Of a stretch of DNA of 13,940 nucleotides, positions 5,476 to 12,474 are shown one piece after another. Under the pieces are notes generated by a model, which did not search any database, was not told the origin of the DNA, and worked only from the letters and a program-made list of their open reading frames with translations. This DNA comes from Firmicutes bacterium UBA5774 (GTDB lineage: Bacteria > Bacillota > Clostridia > Peptostreptococcales > Anaerovoracaceae). The translations under genes were made by a program, and so were the position numbers. The DNA is taken from contig DIEM01000061.1 of the NCBI GenBank assembly GCA_002418625.1, forward strand, positions 4,716 to 18,655, given 5' to 3'. The first letter of the stretch is position 1; every line of letters begins with the position of its first letter.

Positions 5476-6927
5476 ATGGCATTAAAAAGCGGAAAAGAAT
5501 ATATTGAAAGCCTGAAAAATCTTAAAATGAACGTCTACATGTTCGGCGACAAGGTTGAATCGCCTGTCGATCATCCGATCATCCGGCCTTCACTGAACGC
5601 AGTCGCTGTAACGTATGATCTGGCCCAGGATCCGATGTATCAGGATCTGACGACTGCAGTATCACATTTGTCCGGAGAAAGGATCAATCGTTTCAACCAT
5701 ATTTTCCAGAGTACGGAAGATCTTGTAAAAAAAGTCAAGCGGCAGAGAATGCTGGGCCAGAAAACAGCCTGCTGTTTCCAGCGCTGTGTTGGGCAGGACG
5801 CCTTCAACGCCGTCTACAGCACCTCCTTCGAAGTCGACGAGAAATACGGGACCGATTATCATCAGCGCTTTTTAAAATTTCTCCGGTACGCACAGGATGA
5901 GGATCTTGTCACCGATGGCGCCATGACCGATGTGAAAGGAGACAGAGGCTTGTCGCCAAGCAAGCAGGCAGATCCCGACATGTACCTGCGCGTCGTTGAA
6001 CGCCGTCCGGACGGCATTGTCGTCAGAGGCTGCAAGGCCCATCAGACCGGTATCGTCAACTCCCACGAAGTGCTTTGCATGCCGACGATCGCCATGGAAC
6101 CTGCGGACAAAGATTATGCAGTCTGCTTTTCCGTGCCAACCGATACCGAAGGCATTGTCATCATCTACGGAAGGCAATCCTGCGATACGAGGAAGATGGA
6201 AGGCGGAGACATCGATACAGGCAACAGCGCATACGGCGGCCATGAAGCTATGGTTATATTCGACGATGTATTCGTGCCTGCCGACAGGATCTTTCTGAAT
6301 GGAGAAACAGAATTCGTCGGCATGCTGGTAGAGCGATTTGCCGGCCATCATCGCCCCAGTTATGCCTGCAAGGTGGGCGTCGGCGATGTTCTGATCGGCG
6401 CCGCGGCATTGGCGGCAGATTACAATGGCGTGCCGAAAGCCTCCCATATTAAAGACAAGCTGATTGAAATGACGCATTTGAATGAAACGATTTACTCTTC
6501 GGCATTGGCCTGCTCATATGAAGGCTTCCCGACGGCATCGGGCGCCTATCTGATCGACCTTATGCTGGCTAATGTCTGCAAGCAGAATGTCACGAGATTC
6601 CCCTACGAAATAGGTCGTCTTGCTGAAGACATCGCAGGCGGCCTGATGGTTACGATGCCTTCCGAAAAGGATTTCCGCAGCGAAGAGATCGGCCATTATG
6701 TGGACAAGTACCTGCGCGGCATTGATTCGGTCCCGACTGAATACCGTCTCAGAATACTCAGGCTCATCGAGAACCTGACTCTGGGCACCGGCGCCGTCGG
6801 TTACAGGACGGAATCCCTGCACGGGGCTGGTTCGCCGCAGGCGCAGAGGATCATGATCGCAAGGCTTGCCAATTTTGAGCACAAAAAAGAACTTGCAAAG
6901 GCCATCGCGAAAATCGAAACCAAATAG
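5476..6927 (+). CDS. abfD: 4-hydroxybutyryl-CoA dehydratase / vinylacetyl-CoA isomerase
   Basis: A 483-residue member of the 4-hydroxyphenylacetate 3-hydroxylase/4-hydroxybutyryl-CoA dehydratase flavoprotein family. AbfD converts 4-hydroxybutyryl-CoA to crotonyl-CoA through a radical mechanism with FAD and a [4Fe-4S] cluster, in 4-aminobutyrate or succinate fermentation; it also isomerises vinylacetyl-CoA. The sequence follows the clostridial enzyme closely: EYIESLKNL...VYMFGDKVE at the N-terminus, LGQKTACCFQRCVG (cluster ligands by alignment Cys100, Cys104), GAMTDVKGDRGLSPS, KAHQTG (Thr191), GGHEAMV (Glu257), ERFAGHHRPSYACKVGVGD (His292, Tyr296, Cys298), and YRTESLHGAGSPQAQRIM (Glu446). The cluster identifies it as dehydratase rather than hydroxylase. 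Start ATG has AAGGAG 9 nt upstream. It stands alone: no CoA-transferase or 4-hydroxybutyrate dehydrogenase gene is in the window. A contraction at the His/Cys ligand loop is noted in the findings. Confidence 0.93.
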   Translation: MALKSGKEYIESLKNLKMNVYMFGDKVESPVDHPIIRPSLNAVAVTYDLAQDPMYQDLTTAVSHLSGERINRFNHIFQSTEDLVKKVKRQRMLGQKTACCFQRCVGQDAFNAVYSTSFEVDEKYGTDYHQRFLKFLRYAQDEDLVTDGAMTDVKGDRGLSPSKQADPDMYLRVVERRPDGIVVRGCKAHQTGIVNSHEVLCMPTIAMEPADKDYAVCFSVPTDTEGIVIIYGRQSCDTRKMEGGDIDTGNSAYGGHEAMVIFDDVFVPADRIFLNGETEFVGMLVERFAGHHRPSYACKVGVGDVLIGAAALAADYNGVPKASHIKDKLIEMTHLNETIYSSALACSYEGFPTASGAYLIDLMLANVCKQNVTRFPYEIGRLAEDIAGGLMVTMPSEKDFRSEEIGHYVDKYLRGIDSVPTEYRLRILRLIENLTLGTGAVGYRTESLHGAGSPQAQRIMIARLANFEHKKELAKAIAKIETK

Positions 6928-6945
6928 AACGCAGCACATTAAAAA

Positions 6946-6999
6946 CCGCCCGGCCGATCAGCTTTCCAAAAAAGCGCTTTGGCCGGGCGTTTTATTTTT
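6946..6999. terminator. Bidirectional terminator between convergent genes
   Basis: A 9-bp GC-rich stem CGCCCGGCC/GGCCGGGCG (6947-6955 with 6981-6989) with a 25-nt loop that can itself pair (AGC/GCT). On the plus strand TTTTATTTTTT follows; on the minus strand the complement of AAAAA (6941-6945) gives five T. It ends both the dehydratase and the flavodiiron transcripts. Confidence 0.85.
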
Positions 7000-7010
7000 T
7001 CAATTGCTCA

Positions 7011-8204
7011 TCAAGCCTGTATCTTTGAAGCCAGTTCTTTCCCGTATTCTCTGAATTTGGTCAACGCGGCCTCGTCGGGCTTCCACAGATCCCGCTTTCC
7101 ATCGTCCATCAATTCGAAGCCCGCTTTCTCAAGCTCATCATTCAGGATTTTTGTCGATTCCCCGCTCCAGCCATAGCTTCCAAAAGCTGCCGCTTTCTTG
7201 TTCTTAAAGCCCATTCCCTTGATCATTTCAATGATCCCAGCCGCCGCGTACAATATGCCGCGGTTGCAGGTCGATGAACCGAAAATCAAAGCCTTGGATT
7301 TGAAAATCTCCGTTATGATATCGTTTTTATCGCCGTGCGAGCAATTGAAAAGCTTGACTGTCAGTTCCGGAGCCGCTTCCCTCACACCGTCCGCGATGGC
7401 CTCCGCCATAGATCTCGTCGCCCCCCACATGCTGTCATATATGATGCTAACTTGCTGTTCCTGATAGCTTTTCGCCCAAGCCATATACTGATTGACGATC
7501 TGCAGAGGATCCTCCCTCCAGATGACACCATGGCTCGGACAGATCATGTTCACAGGAACATCCAATCCCACGATTTCTTCGATCTTTTTGACAACAAGCG
7601 CGCTGAATGGCGTCAGAATATTGGCATAATATTTCAACGCCTCCTGATAAAGCTCGGCGCGGTCCACCTTGTCGTTATACATATGCTCGGAAGCATAATG
7701 CTGGCCGAAAGCGTCATTGCTGAACAGGATATTTTCGCCGGTCAAATAGCTCATCATGCTGTCCGGCCAATGCAGCATGGCCGCCTCGACGAAAACGATT
7801 TTGTTTTCACCAAGATCAAGGGTATCTCCTGTTTTGACCTCGACATAATTCCAGTTTTCATGATAATGGGCTTTCAGAAGCCGGGCGCCGTTCTTTGTAC
7901 AGTAGATCGGAACGTCCGGAATCTCTTTCATGAGTTCAGGCAAAGCGCCGCTGTGATCCACCTCGGAGTGATTGACGATGATATAATCGATATCCTTTAA
8001 ATCGATTTCCGATTTGAGCTTCGCAATAAATTCCTTTGCGAACGGCTGCCATACTGTGTCGATCAGAACGGTCCTGCGATCCCTGACCAGATATGAATTG
8101 TACGAGGATCCCCGATGGGTGGAATACTCGTCTCCATGAAATCGTTTCAGCTCCCAGTCGATTTTTCCGACCCAGGTCACTTTATCTGTGATTTTGAATG
8201 ACAT
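7011..8204 (-). CDS. fprA: Class A flavodiiron protein (O2/NO reductase)
   Basis: A 397-residue two-domain protein. The N-terminal metallo-beta-lactamase-like domain (about 1-250) carries the diiron ligands: NHSEVDHSG (His79, Glu81, Asp83), MLHWPD (His145), SNDAFG (Asp164) and CPSHG (His225). The C-terminal flavodoxin domain (about 253-397) begins SIIYDSMWGATRSMAEAI, an FMN phosphate loop, and includes SSTCNRGI and SYGWSGES. There is no rubredoxin or flavin reductase extension, so it is class A and needs a rubredoxin or similar donor. Family members reduce O2 to water and/or NO to N2O in the cytoplasm of anaerobes. Start: an ATG at 8210 is only 2 nt from the AGGAG (8213-8217), whereas the ATG at 8204 is at 8 nt, so 8204 is preferred. 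It lies 121 nt downstream of the thioesterase gene on the same strand without a clear terminator between. Confidence 0.94.
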   Translation of the reverse strand: MSFKITDKVTWVGKIDWELKRFHGDEYSTHRGSSYNSYLVRDRRTVLIDTVWQPFAKEFIAKLKSEIDLKDIDYIIVNHSEVDHSGALPELMKEIPDVPIYCTKNGARLLKAHYHENWNYVEVKTGDTLDLGENKIVFVEAAMLHWPDSMMSYLTGENILFSNDAFGQHYASEHMYNDKVDRAELYQEALKYYANILTPFSALVVKKIEEIVGLDVPVNMICPSHGVIWREDPLQIVNQYMAWAKSYQEQQVSIIYDSMWGATRSMAEAIADGVREAAPELTVKLFNCSHGDKNDIITEIFKSKALIFGSSTCNRGILYAAAGIIEMIKGMGFKNKKAAAFGSYGWSGESTKILNDELEKAGFELMDDGKRDLWKPDEAALTKFREYGKELASKIQA

Positions 8205-8325
8205 GATCATCTCTCCTCTTCACATTATTTTTCACGTTCGGTTCCGCCCCTCATAGGCAACGGGAATGAACGGCCCAAGTGGTTTCAGGTGCATTATTTT
8301 TACCCGCAGGCCACCGTCTCTAAAC

Positions 8326-8826
8326 CTATAACTCTATTTCCTCCGGAATATCCGAATCATCGAAGATCCAAAGCTCCTCCTCATGCAATCCGTCTGAGAT
8401 CTTTTCCAGGGATAGTTTCATATATTTCCCATATGCCGTTGCCGCCACTTCTCCGTTCTCCAGCAATATCTCGCCCGTACCCTCGAAAAGGCGTTTGCTG
8501 TTGACCGTGATCCGCGCCACTGCTTTCAGCTGCTGATCCAGCGGCAGGGGCTTTTTAAATTTAACCTTCAATTCGACTGTAACGCCCCATGTATCCGGCT
8601 CGTCGATCATAATGGCCCTGCCGATGGCTTCATCAAGCACCGCAGACGCGATGCCTCCGTGAAGCCTTCCGGGATAGCTTTGATGCTCCTCAAGGACATC
8701 AAATACGGCCACCAGCTCTTTGTTTTCCAGCTCGTAAAATCGGGTTTTAAGGCTGAACAAGCTGTCAAGCCCGCAAATCAGGCATTTACGGCTGTTGTTC
8801 TGTTTTTTCATAACTCTGTGCTTCAT
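8326..8826 (-). CDS. PaaI-type hotdog-fold thioesterase with N-terminal CxxC
   Basis: A 166-residue protein of the hotdog thioesterase superfamily (PaaI/YbgC-like), predicted to hydrolyse acyl-CoA or related thioesters in the cytoplasm. The family signature YPGRLHGGIASAVLDEAIGRA is at residues 51-71, with HGG at 56-58 and Asp65-Glu66 on the following helix; the second beta section TVELKVKFKKPLPLDQ (83-98) is typical. Two additions are seen: a basic N-terminus with KCLICG (Cys15-x2-Cys18), which might bind metal in a dimer, and a Glu/Asp-rich tail after residue 140 (HEEELWIFDDSD). Start ATG at 8826 has AGGAG 8 nt upstream. Substrate unknown. It is divergent from tRNA-Thr across a palindromic promoter region and may be co-transcribed with the flavodiiron gene. 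Confidence 0.88.
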   Translation of the reverse strand: MKHRVMKKQNNSRKCLICGLDSLFSLKTRFYELENKELVAVFDVLEEHQSYPGRLHGGIASAVLDEAIGRAIMIDEPDTWGVTVELKVKFKKPLPLDQQLKAVARITVNSKRLFEGTGEILLENGEVAATAYGKYMKLSLEKISDGLHEEELWIFDDSDIPEEIEL

Positions 8827-8901
8827 CTTTATATCTCCTGTCGATGCTCATGCTTGTAGAAAATCATAAAAAATATAGTATATTCAAAATTTATGTCTAT
8901 G

Positions 8902-8910
8902 ATTATATCA
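8902..8910 (-). promoter_or_regulatory. Extended -10 for the thioesterase (and possibly flavodiiron) transcript
   Basis: On the minus strand TGATATAAT lies about 76 nt upstream of the thioesterase start, in the left half of the 28-bp palindrome 8901-8928. The -35 is weak, as is common with extended -10 promoters. Confidence 0.45.
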
Positions 8911-8918
8911 TATATATA

Positions 8919-8927
8919 TGTTATAAT
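8919..8927 (+). promoter_or_regulatory. Extended -10 for tRNA-Thr
   Basis: TGTTATAAT, an extended -10 with perfect TATAAT (8922-8927), 19 nt before the mature tRNA 5' end. No clear -35 hexamer at 17 nt. Confidence 0.6.
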
Positions 8928-8946
8928 CTCTTTGCATCGAATTTTT

Positions 8947-9022
8947 GCTGATGTAGCTCACTAGGTAGAGCAGTTCACTCGTAATGAACAGGTAAGGAGT
9001 TCGACTCTCCTCATCAGCTCCA
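8947..9022 (+). tRNA. tRNA-Thr (anticodon CGU)
   Basis: A 76-nt cloverleaf. Acceptor stem GCTGATG/CATCAGC (7 bp, perfect), D arm GCTC/GAGC with loop containing GG, anticodon stem GTTCA/TGAAC with loop CTCGTAA (anticodon CGT, reading ACG, Thr), 5-nt variable loop, T arm AGGAG/CTCCT with loop TTCGACT, discriminator T, and encoded CCA. All stems are fully paired. It is transcribed alone, from the palindromic promoter to the terminator just downstream. Confidence 0.97.
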
Positions 9023-9025
9023 AAC

Positions 9026-9063
9026 AAAGCCCTGTAACCAAACGGTTGCAGGGCTTTTGCTTT
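9026..9063. terminator. Terminator of tRNA-Thr, possibly bidirectional
   Basis: Stem AGCCCTG-T-AACC with GGTT-G-CAGGGCT (9028-9039 with 9044-9055, one T-G pair), extended by A-T pairs, followed by TTTTGCTTT on the plus strand. On the minus strand CTTTGTTTGG follows, so it may also stop the c-di-GMP gene, whose stop is 66 nt upstream on that strand. Confidence 0.8.
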
Positions 9064-9128
9064 GAAGCGGAGAAGTAAGCGAGCAAATGACAAAACACAG
9101 GTGTTACAATTCCTGCAGACGTTCAATT

Positions 9129-11675
9129 TCAGTTCAGTTCGGCAGTCTCCGGGGCATGGTTCTGGCTGACGACAAGTCTCTCTTTGGAAGCCAGGATCGC
9201 CCTCGGTATTTTTTCTCCCAATGCATGCTTGATAAAAACGTCGACGATCTCGGGATCGAACTGGGTACCGGCATTTTTCCTGAGCTCCCTGATGGCGTCT
9301 TCTTTATTCATCGCCTTGCGGTAAGGCCTGTCCTGCGTCATGGCGTCGAATGCGTCAACAACTGTTATGATTCTGGATAGTATCGGGATGTCCGTTCCGG
9401 CCAGGCCCTGCGGGTAGCCTTTTCCGTCCCATCGCTCATGGTGGCAGAGTATGTATTCGGCTATAGGCGCCAGTTCACTGGAAACCGAAGCAATGCGGAA
9501 CCCGATCTCAGGGTGCTTTTTCATTTCCGCCCACTCATCGTCCGAAAGAGGCCCCTCTTTGGCCAGAATCGCGCTGTCGATGCCGATTTTTCCGATATCG
9601 TGAAGTGTGGCGAGCAGCTCCAGATCATTGAATTGATCATCCGTAAGATCGAGGGCCCGCCCGACCCTGTTTGACAGCCTGACCAGCCTGTCGCCGTGCT
9701 CCTGGGTTTCATAGCTTTTTTCGGCCATCGTCGCTTTGATGGAAGTCATGATCGAGCTGTGCATGCTCTTTCTGTCCAGCAGCTTGTGCTTATACATGGC
9801 CTCCTCCGCCTCGCGAATAATGAAATCCATGTATTGCTCCGTCGTTGTCTTCGTCCCTGTGCCCAGCGATATGCTGACAAAGGAGAATTCACGTTCATTC
9901 TTCCTGTTGAATTCACTGCAGGCCTGATAGATCCTGCGGCAGATCTGCTGAGCAGTCTCCGCGGAGGTGCTGGGCAGCAGGATGCAGAATTCATCGCCGC
10001 CCGTTCGCGCTATGATATCCTCGCTTCTGCTGCACTGTCTCAGTATATTTGCCGTATCCGTCAGGAGATTGTCTCCCTCCGAATGTCCAAAAGCATCGTT
10101 GATCAGCTTGAGTCCGTTGATATCGCCCATGATCACGGAAAGCGGCAGCTGTCTTGACGTTTCCAGCCTGTTAAGCTCTTCCTCCAGGAAAAATCGGTTG
10201 TATAATCCCGTCAGCGCGTCATGATGGCTTAAATACACGATATCGGCTTCCTTCAGCTTCTCTGTTGTTATATCCATGACCACACCGAGGACCTTGACCA
10301 AGCCGCCGTTTATGTCGTGTTCGGGCTCTGCCTGAAACTTGAGTATCCGCGAAGAACCATCGTTGATCCTCGCGAACGGCAGCTCGATAGCCATGCAGCT
10401 GTTCCCTTTTATGATATCTGCCGAAGTTCTGTACAGAATGGAATAATCTTCAGGGCGAAGTAGTTTCTGCAGTTCCGAGTTTGCCATATAGCCCGGCTTA
10501 TTTTCGATACCCAGTATTTTCATGGCTTCTTCCGAAAGCCATACCTTGTCGCTGTCAATCTCTATTTCCCAATTGCCCACATGGGCGATCGACTGGGCAT
10601 TCAGCAGTCTCTTTTCGCTTCTTCTGAGCAGATCCTGCTCGCTCTGGATTTTATCCAGCATGCTGTTGATGGCCCTGCCCAGGATTGCGATCTCGTCTTT
10701 TCCGGAACTCTCAAGCCTCTCCACTGTCCCATTATTGATGTCCAGGTCGGCAATTTCTCTCGTGATGCGCCTGATCGGCCTGACGATGATATTGCCTATG
10801 ACAATAACAAGTAAAGCGATCAACCCGATGATGAAAGCGGTATACAGGATTTGGAAATCCTTCATTTGGCCTTGTCCGTAATCAAAAATATCCCGATTCC
10901 TTGTATAGGTCAGAATAACCGGCAGAGTCCCGTCTTTTTCATTTAAAAGAATATGTCCTGTCAAATCGTTTTCCGCTTCGTTTCTTGTTGTTTTGGTCAT
11001 ATAACCGCTGCCCGTTCTTTCCACAAGCGCGCGCAGCACATCGATCTGCAGCTCTTCCTGGCCCGTTATCGAAACTTCACTGTCGATCACCCAGCCCAAT
11101 TTTTCGAGAATGTCTTCATCGATCGCCCTGCCAAATATGAGGATGCCGTTTGGTTCCTGGGCTCCGTTGGAACTGGTAACAAGCGATGTCGCAATCAGAT
11201 AATATTGGCTGCCTGCCTTCACGACGATCGTCTCTCCGTCATTTCCCATGTACATTGCCATATATTGCTCGATCAGCGCCAGCAATTCCGCCGGGGACTC
11301 TTCGAATCTTTGATGCTCCAGATCATAGTATAGGTCTGCAACCGCCTTGCCGTTTATATCGGCCATCATGAACAAGTTTATATCATTGTTGATAAAGGTT
11401 TCATCCGTAAAGTAGGCATCTTCGAAGTCCGGCGATGGCTGTTCTATATAATTGTAAGCATCGTCCCACCAGGCCCAGTCGCTTACAGCGCCTATATATT
11501 TGAGTTTTTTTTCCTCGAAATAGGATATGACGCCCTCGTTCATCAGAGTGATTTGATCGTCCTCCTGCTTGAGGAGGTACTTGTTGAAGAAAATGCCGAA
11601 CAGAAGATTCCCGATCACGATCAGGATAAACAGCATCGATATGACCATGATCATGGTTTTATGTACGATTTTCAA
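9129..11675 (-). CDS. CHASE4-HAMP-PAS-GGDEF-HD-GYP c-di-GMP synthase/phosphodiesterase
   Basis: A membrane signalling enzyme of 848 residues. In order: transmembrane helix (about 8-29), extracellular CHASE4-like sensor with SDWAWWDDAYNY (about 65-76), second transmembrane helix (about 276-298), HAMP (about 298-350), PAS (about 360-475, AHVGNWEIEIDS), GGDEF (about 480-640) and HD-GYP (about 645-825). The GGDEF active site is intact (ARTGGDEF) and an RxxD inhibitory site (RSED) stands five residues before it. The HD-GYP motifs are intact: LHDIGKIGI, HHERWDGKGYPQG and DAFDAMTQDRPYR. It should therefore both make and degrade c-di-GMP in response to an external signal. Start: the frame is open from TTG 11720, which has no ribosome-binding site; the TTG at 11675 has AAAGGGG 9 nt upstream and puts the first helix at the N-terminus, so it is preferred. 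Apparently a single-gene unit. Confidence 0.92.
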   Translation of the reverse strand: MKIVHKTMIMVISMLFILIVIGNLLFGIFFNKYLLKQEDDQITLMNEGVISYFEEKKLKYIGAVSDWAWWDDAYNYIEQPSPDFEDAYFTDETFINNDINLFMMADINGKAVADLYYDLEHQRFEESPAELLALIEQYMAMYMGNDGETIVVKAGSQYYLIATSLVTSSNGAQEPNGILIFGRAIDEDILEKLGWVIDSEVSITGQEELQIDVLRALVERTGSGYMTKTTRNEAENDLTGHILLNEKDGTLPVILTYTRNRDIFDYGQGQMKDFQILYTAFIIGLIALLVIVIGNIIVRPIRRITREIADLDINNGTVERLESSGKDEIAILGRAINSMLDKIQSEQDLLRRSEKRLLNAQSIAHVGNWEIEIDSDKVWLSEEAMKILGIENKPGYMANSELQKLLRPEDYSILYRTSADIIKGNSCMAIELPFARINDGSSRILKFQAEPEHDINGGLVKVLGVVMDITTEKLKEADIVYLSHHDALTGLYNRFFLEEELNRLETSRQLPLSVIMGDINGLKLINDAFGHSEGDNLLTDTANILRQCSRSEDIIARTGGDEFCILLPSTSAETAQQICRRIYQACSEFNRKNEREFSFVSISLGTGTKTTTEQYMDFIIREAEEAMYKHKLLDRKSMHSSIMTSIKATMAEKSYETQEHGDRLVRLSNRVGRALDLTDDQFNDLELLATLHDIGKIGIDSAILAKEGPLSDDEWAEMKKHPEIGFRIASVSSELAPIAEYILCHHERWDGKGYPQGLAGTDIPILSRIITVVDAFDAMTQDRPYRKAMNKEDAIRELRKNAGTQFDPEIVDVFIKHALGEKIPRAILASKERLVVSQNHAPETAELN

Positions 11676-11859
11676 AAGGCTGCGCCCCTTTCCAACTGGT
11701 CTCCAAAAACGATATTCCAAATGATATATCGGCTCTTTTTATTTTTTCTTTATTTCCAAAGGCATTAAGGATATAATTTATTTACAAAATAGCAGGCGAT
11801 CCATATCTTATCCTGCGGGGCATCGATGCCATGAGAGCCAGTGGAATCATAACCGACAT
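11676..11859. other. Intergenic region between divergent genes
   Basis: Contains a TATAAT (11772-11777, plus strand) with a weak -35 (TTTATT, 11749-11754), which may start transcription toward the LapA-like gene near 11784. The predicted leader holds a GCAGG/CCTGC pair (11793-11797, 11812-11816) and a perfect 12-bp palindrome GGCATCGATGCC (11819-11830). I could not identify a convincing promoter for the minus-strand c-di-GMP gene. Confidence 0.35.
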
Positions 11860-12027
11860 ATGAATCTGAAATTGCAGATCGAAGCCCTGTCGAAATCCGA
11901 AGCGCTGGCTGAAACACTAAAAAATGCGGGTATCCAGTCCGATCCCGTGATTGCAGCCATATTTATTGATAAAATGCAAAGCGCCCAATATAGAAAGGAT
12001 GTGTTCCTATGCAGTTTTGGTTTGTAA
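11860..12027 (+). CDS. Possible small protein overlapping the LapA-like gene start
   Basis: An open frame of 55 codons from ATG 11860 to TAA 12025-12027, helical and coding-like in amino-acid use (MNLKLQIEALSKSEALAETL, then KNAGIQSDPVIAAIFIDKMQ and SAQYRKD). It ends 19 nt inside the downstream gene in another frame, so translation of the two could be coupled. Against it: no clear ribosome-binding site before the ATG, and the last eight codons are dictated by the next gene's start region. Only about half its codons end in G/C. No family recognised. It may be a leader peptide, a small protein or chance. Confidence 0.4.
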   Translation: MNLKLQIEALSKSEALAETLKNAGIQSDPVIAAIFIDKMQSAQYRKDVFLCSFGL

Positions 12028-12428
12028 TTTCACTCTTTTTCTCAGTTATCGTCGCTATTTTTGCCGTCCAGAATTCTGATGTCGTTAAAATCGACATGTT
12101 CTGGTATACCCGGGAGCTTTCCCAGTCGCTCATCATTCTCATATCGACGGCGTTCGGGGCCCTGATCACCATATTTCTCGGCCTCTTCAGCAAAATCAAG
12201 TCGAGCCTGAAAATCAGATCTTTGACCAATGATCTTAAGGCTGCCGAAAAAAAGATTGAATTGCTGAATAGCAGCGTCAAGTCGTATGAGCAGAAAGCGG
12301 CCGCCGCTTCCGAGGAAGCTTCGGCAGCTGCCGCCAAAACGGCCGAAGGCCCTGCCGAAGACAGCAGAGAAAACGATTCCGGCTCTGCCGGCATACCCGC
12401 CGAAAAAAATACGCCATACGGAAAATGA
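12009..12428 (+). CDS. LapA-domain (DUF1049) membrane protein with Ala/Glu-rich tail
   Basis: A 139-residue protein with the LapA/DUF1049 layout: a first transmembrane helix (MQFWFVISLFFSVIVAIFAV, 1-20), the typical QNSDVVKIDMFW strand (21-32), a second transmembrane helix (about 40-61, SLIILISTAFGALITIFLGL), then a cytoplasmic coiled coil (about 64-97) and a low-complexity Ala/Glu/Ser tail. In Gram-negative bacteria LapA works in lipopolysaccharide assembly; in Firmicutes the family's role is not established and LPS is not expected, so no function is assigned. Start ATG has AAAGGA (11995-12000) 8 nt upstream. Convergent with CTP synthase, 46 nt between stops. Confidence 0.85.
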   Translation: MQFWFVISLFFSVIVAIFAVQNSDVVKIDMFWYTRELSQSLIILISTAFGALITIFLGLFSKIKSSLKIRSLTNDLKAAEKKIELLNSSVKSYEQKAAAASEEASAAAAKTAEGPAEDSRENDSGSAGIPAEKNTPYGK

Positions 12429-12429
12429 T

Positions 12430-12474
12430 TCCCGGTCGACATAGCGGGTCGTTGATTTTTCTCCCGCCGGGTTA
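12430..12474. terminator. GC-rich hairpin between convergent lapA-like and pyrG genes
   Basis: GCGGG (12444-12448) pairs with CCCGC (12463-12467), and flanking CCCG/CGGG can extend the stem across a bulge. The plus-strand tail (TTATTATCTT) is only moderately T-rich; no clear U-run in either direction. A weak, possibly shared terminator. Confidence 0.35.

Larger units (their letters stand above)
8901..8928. repeat. 28-bp near-perfect palindrome carrying divergent -10 boxes
   Basis: GATTATA, then T, CATATATATATG, T, TATAATC: both arms are complementary except at one symmetric pair (T8908 and T8921). Each arm contains a TATAAT facing outward. It could be simple promoter symmetry or a shared operator. 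Confidence 0.6.

Noticed and set aside
7335..8000. 221-codon plus-strand frame inside the flavodiiron gene
   Set aside because: Antisense shadow of a clearly conserved gene; no ribosome-binding site or family resemblance.
8947..9022. tRNA-Thr as an integration site of a mobile element
   Set aside because: No integrase, direct repeat of the tRNA 3' end or phage-like genes appear in the flanking sequence.
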